A DNA stretch of 64,000 nt from Oxyruncus cristatus (Eukaryota > Chordata > Aves > Passeriformes > Cotingidae): assembly GCA_013399855.1 (NCBI GenBank), contig VXAY01002607.1:267599-331598 (forward strand). Direction: 5' to 3'. Every line of letters starts with the position of its first letter. Within the stretch, counting starts at the first letter, position 1. Both the position numbers and the translations under genes were made by a program. The notes beneath the pieces were generated by a model. That model had not been told where the DNA came from and did no database searches. It saw only the letters and a program-made list of their open reading frames with translations. Of this stretch, positions 41,540 through 50,480 are shown one piece after another.

Positions 41540-44446
41540 CTGTAGGAGAGCGGATTTCTCAGTCTTTTCCACTGACTCCCCCGCCCCTGACCCTCTGCCC
41601 ACATGAACAGCAGCAGGAAGGAGGCTCCTGTTTAGCACTGGCACTTTGGAACTGAAGATGTTCCCAGCTTTCATCACCTGTTCCATGGGCTACCGGATTT
41701 CCAGTGTTCTGCCAGCACTCAGAGCTTGAAGCTCTGTTCAGGTGTTCAAAGGAACAGAAAGCAGCTACTTAGTTTCTACAGTAGGGAGAAGCAACAGCAG
41801 CCAGTTCACAGCTTGAAAGGACACCTTTCTATAGTGGTTACACTTTAGCTGGACCTTCCCAGCTGTGGGTTTGTTTACAGTTTTCAAAAATAATGAGTTG
41901 TTGATTTGGGATGTATAAAAGAAGTGTAGCTAGATGCATCTGCATACAAAAAACCAACCTTGCTGGTAAGACAGCTGACTCTGATTTGTCAGAGACCAAA
42001 CCCCAGATTACTTTGTGGCTTTTTGGAGTATGTGAAACAGTGGCAGCTGGCTGACACGGAGGGGCTGCAAGCAGGGGGTAGAGGTACTGAGGGAGAGAAA
42101 TAGATTCAACCTCACCACTGTGAGACTCAGATCTACTGACATCAGAGCCTCCAGGAGCAAGGACAGCTTCCCCTACAGCCTCTCTTTCCAGAGGGAGAGA
42201 ATTCCCTGGACACAGCTGAGTCGTTCTCGCCCACCTGTAAGTCCTGACTGTCCAAGCAGAGCTCTGGAGCAGGTTTCTCCCTCAGAGCAGCGAGGATCTG
42301 GTCACTGAGGGCTGTTTTGGCTGGAGTGCCTGTGCTGCTGGTACCTGTGTCAACCACATCCATCTCCTTCCTTGGTGCAGCCTGGGGTTCTGAAAGGGAG
42401 CAGAATCAATACAGTCCCTGACAAACACAGGGCAGGAAAAGTGGCCTGGACTGCTTTGATGGTTGTGAGATTAATAAAATATACACCTTATCTGGGTGTA
42501 ACTTAAGAAATCCATAATGCCTATGTGATTTAAGCTTTTCTCCCCGTATTCTACTTTCATGCATTATGAGAATTCTCTCATCTGGTCAGAGAATTCTCAC
42601 ACCATACGCACTACACGAGCTCTTGCATCAATCCCACTAACAGCTGCTGACACTTCAGTCCTTCACTCCACCTTATTTATTCCACCAACTATTTCAGGCA
42701 TCTCTGGGAAGCTCCTTCTCCAGCATCCCCGTGCTCCCTACCTGCTACTTTGCTTAAGACACTGTCCTCAGTTTTCAAGGCCTCCAGGTAGAGCTCCAGG
42801 AGCTGCCTTGACTGACGCTCCTCTTCTCTTCTGTCCAGCACCTGCTGCAGGGTGTCCTGCAGCACCTGGGTTTTGGTTTCACTTTGGGCAAGTTCTTCTG
42901 CCAGGTCTGAACGTGGCACATCAATCAGCACCTGAAAACAATGCCAGGGCTCCTGAGCAACTCATTCCATGGCACCGAATGCAGTACCAACAGCAGGGAC
43001 CAGCCCTCCTGAAACCCAGCGTGGCCCACCAGGTTTCTTGTGAAGCCACCATTCTTTACCAGAAGCCAGAAGGCACCCAGGGACAGTTGGGGGTTAAGAG
43101 CACCCTCCTCAGACACTTGAATGTTTCCCCTACACGAGAGATTTGACTCTGGCACCAACAGCCAAACAGCAGCAGCTGAATTAAGCCTGAGATCTTGTTT
43201 ACTGACTGAGATGAATGGATGATGGGCAGAGCCAAGGATAGGGATTGGGGGGTTTCCCCACTGTACCTGGAGGTCTTCCTCAGACATCAGGATGATATTG
43301 GACAGGTCACCCCTCAGCTGCCTGGCCAGCTGCTTCCACTTCTCCACAGCACTGTCCACTTCATCCACAGCCTCCGAGAGCCAGGATGTTCCACTGTCTG
43401 ACACAAGAGTCATCAGCTCCCTGGGTGACTCCTGATCCACCTGAGACAGCCTAATGTCACCAGGTGTATTCCAAACACCCTCCCCTCCCATGCTCCCCCA
43501 CACACAGCCTACCTGAGCTTTTGCCGGACCATTTCTCATCCTTGGCCAGTGCCACAAACTTGGTGTTAGCTGGCAAGCACAAGAAGTAATCCTCATCATC
43601 CACAATGGTCCCATCTTCTGCCAGCACCAAGGTGATGGGCTCCCTGGCCTTGTCAATGGCCAGAACACCACAAGCTGCACAACAGAAAAAAACCCTTAAT
43701 TAAATGACAAACGTGACACAGCACTGCCCTTTAATCACCCACGGCACAAGGCACAGGCAACTCAGTGACTGAGGCTGGAGCCCAGACCTGTCTCCTCACA
43801 GCTCTGCACACCAGCTCTTTTTAGCACAAACACACGGGCCCCTCTCCAGAAATTGATACTAGAATCACAGAATCATGGAGTCATCAAGGTTGGAAGAGAC
43901 CTTTAGGATCATCCAGTCCAACCATCAGCCAGCACTGCCACTGTAACCTCTAAACCATCACCCAGCGCCGGATCCAGACACCTCTTGAACACCCCCAGCG
44001 AGGGTGACTCCACCACCTCCCTGGGCAGCCTATTACAGTATTGGCCAGACCACCCTAATTTTTTCCTAATCTCTAATCCGAATCTCCCCAGTCTCAGTTT
44101 AAGGCCATTTCCCCTGGTCCTCACTGCAGGACCGCGGCTGTTTCCCGGTGCAAACCTCGGCACAGGCACCGGGCCGGGCGCGGGTCAGTGGAAGCACTTC
44201 CCGACGCTCATTCCCACCTCCCCTCGCATCCCCCGTTGCGAAGCGCCCCGGGAGCCCCGGGGGCTCAGCTCAGCACCGCGGGAGGGTCCGGGATCCCCGA
44301 GGCTCCCACCGGGGCCCCCCGCGCCTTGTCCCGGGACCGCCGGGCTCACCCTTGTCCCGCAGCTCCCGCAGGCAGGACGCGGCCACGCCGTGCTGCTCCG
44401 GCCCGTCCCGCCGCCGCACCACGCAGCGCTTCAGCCGCGCTGCCAT
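41336..44446 (-). CDS. DFFA: DFFA (ICAD/DFF45), inhibitor and chaperone of caspase-activated DNase (complete, 6 coding exons)
   Basis: The protein folds and restrains the nuclease DFFB/CAD until caspase-3 cleaves it in apoptosis. In transcription order the exons are 44446-44350, 43674-43513, 43397-43267, 42931-42742, 42389-42235 and 41539-41336. They sum to 939 nt, so 312 residues; human DFF45 has 331. Residues 1 to about 80 form the CIDE-N domain (LKRCVVRR, EQHGVAASCL, GVLAIDK, LVLAEDGTIVDDEDYFLCLP). Caspase-type sites are DEVD at 98-101 and DVVD at 204-207, aligned with the two human sites. The C-terminal DFF-C domain includes DLSNIILMSEEDLQ, VLQDTLQQVLDRREEERQS and WDKQKAGALQAACDQELSKR. 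The protein ends in the basic SSKRKK. The N-terminus is shorter than in human. Confidence 0.95.
41540..42234 (-). other. DFFA: DFFA intron 5
   Basis: About 700 bp. No repeat family or second gene recognised. Confidence 0.65.
42235..42389 (-). CDS. DFFA: DFFA exon 5 (second caspase-type site)
   Basis: The acceptor is TCCCTTTCAG and the donor GTGGGC. It encodes residues 194-245, with DVVD followed by Thr, then DQILAALREKPAPELCLDSQ. In human the equivalent site is DAVD-T. Confidence 0.94.
42390..42741 (-). other. DFFA: DFFA intron 4
   Basis: About 350 bp. No feature recognised. Confidence 0.65.
42742..42931 (-). CDS. DFFA: DFFA exon 4
   Basis: The acceptor is TTGTTTTCAG and the donor GTAGGG. 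It encodes residues 131-193, a long helical, Gln/Glu-rich stretch (LAEELAQSETKTQVLQDTL, LLELYLEALKTEDSVLSK). Confidence 0.95.
43267..43397 (-). CDS. DFFA: DFFA exon 3 (DEVD caspase-3 site)
   Basis: The acceptor is CTTGTGTCAG and the donor GTACAG. It encodes residues 87-130, from DSGTSWLSEAVDEVDSAVEK to SEEDLQ. The acceptor was chosen because it alone keeps the frame and matches the human SDGGTAWIS junction. Confidence 0.92.
43513..43674 (-). CDS. DFFA: DFFA exon 2 (CIDE-N)
   Basis: The acceptor is GTTGTGCAG and the donor GTAGGC. It encodes residues 33-86, ACGVLAIDKAREPITLVLAE to DEKWSGKSS. Confidence 0.94.
43675..44349 (-). other. DFFA: DFFA intron 1
   Basis: About 675 bp. It contains the CR1 fragment listed separately and the inner edge of the shared CpG island. 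Confidence 0.8.
43860..44128 (-). mobile_element. CR1 LINE 3' fragment in DFFA intron 1
   Basis: In + orientation it begins AGAATCACAGAATCATGG, then GGTTGGAAGAGACCTTTAGG and ATCATCCAGTCCAACCATC, and ends near CTAATCCGAATCTCCCC. This is the reverse complement of a CR1 3' tail, so the element lies on the minus strand, co-oriented with DFFA. Edges are approximate. Confidence 0.9.
44350..44446 (-). CDS. DFFA: DFFA exon 1 coding part
   Basis: The ATG is at 44446-44444 on the minus strand and the donor is GTGAGC. It encodes MAARLKRCVVRRRDGPEQHG then VAASCLRELRDK. The first conserved CIDE-N strand begins at residue 5. Confidence 0.93.
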
Positions 44447-44672
44447 GGCCTGGCGCCGGCCGATGCCTCCGCAGGCAGGGAAGGCGCTCCTGCAGGGAAG
44501 GGCAGGGACACGGCCCGCGCGTCCCGGCTGAGACCGGCCGCTCCCGGCAGCTCACGGCACCCGTGGGTGCCCCGCGGGGCGCAGCGATGCGCCGGCGCTC
44601 GGCTCGCCCTGCCTGCGGGAGGGGAGGGCGCTGCATCCCGCGCTCGGGGGTGGATTGGGCACGCCTGGGAAG

Positions 44673-44708
44673 ATGGCGGCGGCGGAGCGAGCGGAGCAGC
44701 CGGGGCAG
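44673..44708 (+). CDS. PEX14: PEX14 exon 1 coding part
   Basis: The ATG context is GAAGATGG and the donor GTGAGG. It encodes MAAAERAEQPGQ. Confidence 0.9.
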
Positions 44709-47700
44709 GTGAGGGGGGTCCGAAGGGACGGGCCGGGCCGGGGGCCCTGGGGGACTCTGAGGGGCTCCGGACACACCCTTCGAGCACCGCGGGGGCCCTG
44801 CTGCACCGGGGATCCCTGCCCTCTGCGAGCGGGGGCTGTGCGGGGCTGGCTGGAGCAGGCCGGGCCCTGGGCACAGGCGCGGTGGCATTGAGGGGCTGTG
44901 GGTGTGAAAGTCATAAAGCGGTTGAATAAAAGGAGAAATAAATGCGAGCACGGCCAGGGAGAAAGGACTCGGTGTGCCAGGTGGGTTACGAAATGAGGTG
45001 CAGCCTTGCGCAGGGCGGAGGGTTGGACTCGATGGTCCTTGTGGGCCCCTTCCAAGTCGGAATGTTCTGGGATTCTGTGAGGGGTCAGACAAAATACTGC
45101 CTCTGCCTTGCACCTGCGGGGGAGGAAGGGGCATCCTGGAGCGTGAAAGGGCAAAGCAGTGATAGATGTGCCGTGAGAAAGTGCTGTCAGATGTGCTGTC
45201 AGACACTGAACGGGGAGGGCCAAAGAGCAGTGGTTTAAGTGTTCACGAAACACTAAAAGCTTAAGGTATTTTTAAACTGGGGTATGAAATGAATGGGGCA
45301 GCCAGAGAGAAAAAGAGAAGCATGATGTAGTAATATTTTGTGTATATTGTTAAAGGTCTCTTCCAGCCTTGATTCCATAGGATAGGTTTGATGTAGGTGT
45401 GCACAGTGCAGGCTCCTGTCACTCTCCTTGTGTTGCTGATGATCCAGAGTCACTTGTATTCCATTGCAAACTCAACCCTCCTCAAATTCAGTGACCTGTT
45501 GGAGCTCTCTCACCTGCCTTGTGTCCCACTGAGAAGTGGTGCCAGGAAAATTTGGGAAAGTCCTTTCGGTGCCCCCAGGAGGGAAAGGAAAGATGTTCTG
45601 GCTGTTTGAGCAACTGGGGAGAAAATAGGGTGCCAGGGACACACTTTTATGTGCAGTCTCTCAAATCTGCACAGATTTGGGTAGTTCACCATGAACCTCT
45701 CTGCTGATCCTTTTTTTTGGATGGAGGGGGCTGAGTTTGTAGGGAACACCGTTGAACTAAAGTGAAGTGGAAATAAAATTACATAAAATCCATGCTCTTG
45801 GGTAACCAGCACAGGTTTGGGTTGTGAAAGGCCAAGTTACCAAACTCCCAGGAGGCTGGGCAGCTTTGCATCATCCAGGTGCTTTTATCAGTCCCAGAGT
45901 GAGGTGCAGGCGTTCCAGTCCATCCCTCACACTTCCAGGGAATGCTTTCAGAGTGAGGAAACCTGAAAATACCTGGGCAGTCTGCAGGGCTGGCAATTGC
46001 TGAGAAATAAATCTGGTTAACTGGCAAATGTGGTTGCCTGAGAAACATTGAGGTTCTCTTGAGCTCGGATACTGTATCCTCCCATCGCACCCTTCTTTAG
46101 CAAACAGTTATTTAGTGTTGCTGTAGCTCAGAAGAAGGCTTGGTGTTTGCAGGTGGAAAAGTTTTGCATTTTAATGAGCCTCAAATGTAGCCAGAGAACC
46201 CCCTGGGTTTTAAAGTTAAGGACATGAAGGATCGTGGAATGGTTTGGGTCAGAAGGGACCCTAAAGATCACCCGGTTCCAGCCCCCTGGAACTGTGTCCA
46301 TAGTGAAAAATGGGAGTGGTAACTCACACCTGTTGTGTAATGTGGAGAGTTTTTCAGGCATGGGCTGTACAGAGCAAAGTGGAGTTAATGCCTGTGCTGC
46401 TCTGTAAGTCAGGGAGAACTGGGGATGAGGAGAACAGCCAGGCTGCAGAGAGACCTGTGCACCACAGAGAGCCCATTCCGTGTGGGCTCCTCTGAGGAGG
46501 GAGGGGATCTGGAGGCACCCTGGGTGGACATGGTCAGTTAATTAGGTAACTACCCTGCTGGATTCTATCCCAATTCTTGCAGGAATGCTGGATTCTCAGG
46601 CAACAGCAGGTTCCTTGCACCCCCTTTGGCTCCTGGCCTGACTTCACCAGTGGCAGCTCTGGCTCTGCCCTCCCTCAGGTCTGTGGGGCACCACTGGAGT
46701 TCAGCTGCAGGGTCACACACTGATACTGTCCCTTGCACACACAGCCCCCAGGAGCAGCTCTGCTCCTACAGGAGCTTCTCTCCCTCCCTCCTGTGCCTGG
46801 GAGGGGCAGGGGGGCTGCTCTGAGTGCCTGGGGCTGGGGCTGCCTGCTGAGCACAGATGGCTCCGTCACCATCTCCCACTGCTGCATGTCCCTCATCCAG
46901 AACTCGGGGAGCTGCTCAGTGCTCTCAGACTCCGTGGGCTTGGATGGGATTTGAGAGAATCTTGTAGCTCTGGCAGGAGGAAGGGGGTGTGACTGAACCA
47001 TACATAGCACAGTAGGTGAATTCTCAAGGGGACAATTTTGGAATTAGACAAACCAATGAAAATCTCTCTGTTAGTCTCACAGAGTGTAAACACCACTCCT
47101 CTTACACAACCCTTGCAGTTCTGACACTGTTATCAAGGCCTGTGGAAAGCTGTCCCCATTGCACGCTAAACGTTTAGAGAATCTAATAAAATATTTGCTT
47201 TCTGCCACTGGTGATGTTTGTTTATGTATTGCCAGGATTTCAGCATGAGGCTGTGAGTGGTGGTACTGCCTCGCTTAACTTGTTTATGTTTGGGTCCCAT
47301 CATGTTTTCTATTACAAATCGAGTTAGTTTAGATGCTGGAAAGGGAGTGTCAGATGTCTTATGGCTTATTATCTGTTTTACTTAGTTTAATTTTCTCATT
47401 CTCGTGAATTAATATATTGCCTCAAGCACTGTGGGGAAGGGGTGAGCGTTGCAGCTCAAATGAAATCATTTACGGAGATAGAATTATGTTCTCAAGGCAA
47501 TAAACATTTCTACCAGGGATTTTAAAATACTTTGTTTTGTTTAGAAATCATCTTCCTCGGGCCTGTGGTAAAAACAAGCAGAAGAAAAGATCCTGTCTCT
47601 CTGTTACTGTTCTTTATAGCAGCAGGACGATGGTGTAGCCTGTGAACAGAATAACTGATTTCTTGGTGAAGTTCTCATGGTTTAGTGGGGAACCAAGTCT

Positions 47701-50480
47701 TGTTTTCTTTCTAAAGCTTTATTATACCCCCTTTAGGTTGAGTTCTTCCCTGTAGCTGGGTGTTTTCTTTGTCTAAGGAAGTAGTTCAAGCAAATTTCAA
47801 AGGTGTTGGAAGATGGCTGATTTGTTGCTCCAGAGACTTAATTCCCCCAGTTAGTCGGTGTACAGGTGAATTTTCCTCCCCACCTGCCTGTAGCTCTTGG
47901 CTCTTCAGCCTCTGGGTTCTGTGCCTGAAAGGATGGTTTTCATGATAAGGTAAATGGTCTCTGGACTGGGATGTCCCTTGTTTTCATTAAACACAGGCTG
48001 GAAAGGACGGGATCTTCCCTGACTTGTCCTGGAGCTAACCTGTTCCAGAGGGTGACACTTCCCTGCCTTACAACACTGGTTCCTTTGCCTTGTGCTTGGA
48101 AATGTGGCTGGAAGGGACATGCAGATCTCACTTGAAATGTGGGTACCTTTGGACAACGCAGTCCAAGGACCATAAATGGTCCAGTTCACCCTGTAGGTGC
48201 CACCAGGGAATGTACCAGCACGTGGCAGAACTGGTGAGCATCTGTCGTCGGGATCGAGACTCTTCCTGTCAATATAATTATCACACGTTTTCTCACAGCA
48301 GCCTGCACTTTGTTTCGAATCCTTCTTTGGGGAATTTCCCAGGCTGGCCAAATTTTGTGTGGAATGACAGTCCATAAATATTAGTGCGGCCCCTTGGGGC
48401 AGGACATAGAAGCTCTAGTACTTAGGATGCTGTGGGGATTTTCTGAGGATATCAGTTCAGGGGTGGTTTCTTTCTCTCTTTATTGTGCCTTTACAGTTTG
48501 CACCACACATCTGTAGTTTTTCTCTCTGCAAAGTCAGCTTAAGTAGTTCAAATGCTTTGATTTTTTCCTTGAAGCTTGCTACAGAAGAGCACAATACATA
48601 TATTCTTAGAAAACTCAGCACTTAATGTAAGTGGCTTGATGGAACAATTCCATGGAAATAGTAGTTAACAATTATAGATACTTTTCTGAATTGTTCAACA
48701 GGAATTTTGTCTGTGCTGCTCTTCCTTTTCTAAGCAGTTCTGACCCTGTGCTCACTGAATTTGAGGAGAATCTTTCCTCTGACCAAGTGTGCTGTGAATC
48801 AGGCCTCAATATTTTGGAGTACTGGCCATACCTGTGTTAGTCCTGGGATGTGGCTGAAGGAATAAAACAGAGCACACACACCAAATAAGTTTATCCACAA
48901 CCTAAACAGGTTCAGTTACCTTATTTATAAATCATGCAAGCCATAGTCTTGTGTTGATTCTCACGTTTTCCGTATTTTTGGAGGAGTGGACGGATCTTGA
49001 GGCTTTTTTTCTTTCATCAAAGCAGATGTTCTGTGCATGTAAAGCCAGTGACAGGGAGAAGTGCCCTTTCCTTGCTCTCACTGTGGGACTGCAGGGTGGT
49101 GTTGAAGCTGATATTTGTAGGGGTTGTGTCAAGTGATCCCAGGGAATCCCTGCCCAGCTGTGGGGTCTGGCTGGACCCTGGTGATGATCCTTGTCTGGGA
49201 GCAGAGGAGTTGCAGGATATTTGAGTTTCTGGCACCCTCTTGTGGTAAAAACTTGGTTTTATATATATTTTTCTGTATTTTGTAGTTGGGAAAGAAACCC
49301 AAACTTGAAATACTTTGAAGGTTTGGTATATTGAATAAAAGTGATGAATAGAATCAGAGGACAAAAGGTCACTTAAGGACCTTGATGCTGGACTTAAGGA
49401 AAGGGTTCCTTTTTCTCTAACTGAGCCTCAAAACTTGTCTTTATTACTAATCAAAGTGCGTTTTTCACCACTGAGGTCACAACTATGTGCCACCTGGGGT
49501 GTTTTATCTTAGCAGAGGTGACACATAGTTGTGACCTCAGTGGTGAAAAACGCACTTTGATTAGTAGTGAAAAGTTTTGTTCCAATTAACATGGCTTAGA
49601 CCATCTTAACATCAGGTGGGTCCTGTTTGAAAGCAGATTGTTGACCCAGATACATTTATTTTATGGTAAAACTGAAGTGAGAGCTGATACGTTTGAGTTA
49701 CACAGAGGTCAAACTGCTGGGCTTTTTTGGCAAGGAAGAGAAGCCCAGAGAGCAGTTCTGTAAAACAGAACGGTGGGGAGGTGTTGTGCCTGTTCTTGAG
49801 AAGTGAGTGAATACAAGCAAAACTGCAGGTGAGCCTGGAGAGTGAAAGCTCTGGAGCTTCAAATCCAGTCTTTGGCTGCCTGTCCTGCTGTGATCAAATG
49901 GTTTCTCTTTCCTCCTGTTCACCACTTGTCCTGGGGTGCAAGCTAAAGTGTTCAGCATCTGCCCTAAAACTTCATCTCTTAATTAAATGTGGGAAACAGG
50001 GATTGTCCTGGTACTGTGACAGTTTGTGAGGTTTAGTTAAATCATGGTTGCTTTGAAACCTTTCAAAGAATAGTGCAGGAAACAAAGGGTGCATTAGTGC
50101 AGCATGGAAACGGGAGAAGTATTTCAGAATTCGGGTTTGGGTGACCACTGCTTTCATGCCATCTCTCAGGAGTCTCCCTGGCTCTCACTGCTGGCTCCCT
50201 CAAATGAGTTCTGCAGATTCTGTGAGTTCTCTTGTTTTAAACGGGAACTGCTGGAATTAACATTTTTTTTATGCTTCTCACCTCTTCAGTCTTCAGTCCT
50301 GCACAGAACTGCTGCTGGTAGCAGAGACAAGTGTGTCTCCCTAACTGCTGCTCACAGGGATCCTCCCAGGCAGTGTTTCTGAGGGTGTCCATCAGGTGGC
50401 AATGTGAGCTCACTGTTGTGTTTGTATTCCAGGCTGGCTCCTGCCCTGCCACTGAAAACGCCGCTTCTCGGGAGCCGCTG
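44673..50480 (+). CDS. PEX14: PEX14, peroxisomal membrane docking protein, first two exons only (28 residues)
   Basis: PEX14 is the membrane docking factor for the PTS1 receptor PEX5 in peroxisomal matrix protein import. Exon 1 (44673-44708) encodes MAAAERAEQPGQ and exon 2 (50433-50480) encodes AGSCPATENAASREPL. Both align with the human N-terminus (MASSEQAEQPSQ; ...ENVLPREPL) and are phase 0. The next exon, encoding the conserved PEX5-binding domain, was not found before the window end. The gene therefore continues beyond 64000, as expected from the very long human intron 2. Confidence 0.9.
45013..45079 (+). mobile_element. CR1 3'-tail remnant
   Basis: GTTGGACTCGATGGTCCTTG, then CCCCTTCCAAGTCGGAATG and TTCTGGGATTCTGTGAG, matches the final segment of CR1 elements in + orientation. 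Confidence 0.85.
46229..46292 (-). mobile_element. CR1 3'-tail remnant
   Basis: TGGAATGGTTTGGGTCAGAA, then GGGACCCTAAAGATCACCCG and GTTCCAGCCCC, is the reverse complement of a CR1 3' tail. Confidence 0.85.
49446..49565. repeat. Long near-perfect inverted repeat (50-bp arms, 20-nt loop)
   Basis: The left arm is 49446-49495 and the right arm 49516-49565, complementary at 49 of 50 positions (one A/C mismatch). A few more pairs are possible outside the arms. The loop is GGGGTGTTTTATCTTAGCAG. In RNA it would form a stem of more than 50 bp. The family is not recognised. Confidence 0.93.
50433..50480 (+). CDS. PEX14: PEX14 exon 2
   Basis: The acceptor is TTTGTATTCCAG and the donor GTGAGT. It is 48 nt and encodes AGSCPATENAASREPL. 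The REPL end matches the conserved exon boundary. Confidence 0.9.

Larger units (their letters stand above)
44130..44900. promoter_or_regulatory. Shared CpG-island promoter between DFFA and PEX14
   Basis: A dense CpG region contains both first exons. The ATGs (44446 minus, 44673 plus) are 226 bp apart. An inverted CCAAT box (ATTGG, 44654-44658) lies 15 bp before the PEX14 ATG. No TATA box is visible. This is a classic bidirectional promoter layout, also known for human DFFA/PEX14. Confidence 0.85.
44709..50432 (+). other. PEX14: PEX14 intron 1
   Basis: A 5.7 kb intron. It holds two small CR1 remnants (45013-45079 and 46229-46292) and the large inverted repeat at 49446-49565. A 13-bp duplication of TGCTGTCAGA lies near 45183. 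No gene is recognised inside. Confidence 0.8.

Noticed and set aside
43398..43441. Alternative DFFA exon 3 acceptor extending the open frame upstream (VDQESPREL...)
   Set aside because: Acceptors there do not join exon 2 in phase. Only the acceptor before 43397 keeps the frame and restores the conserved sequence.
42925..43680. 251-codon minus-strand ORF at DFFA
   Set aside because: It reads through DFFA exons 2 and 3 and the intron between them. In exon 2 it uses the wrong frame. The spliced frame gives the conserved ICAD sequence.
43985..44929. 314-codon + strand ORF across the DFFA/PEX14 promoter
   Set aside because: A CpG-island artefact with the same composition bias. It runs through a CR1 fragment and antisense to DFFA exon 1.
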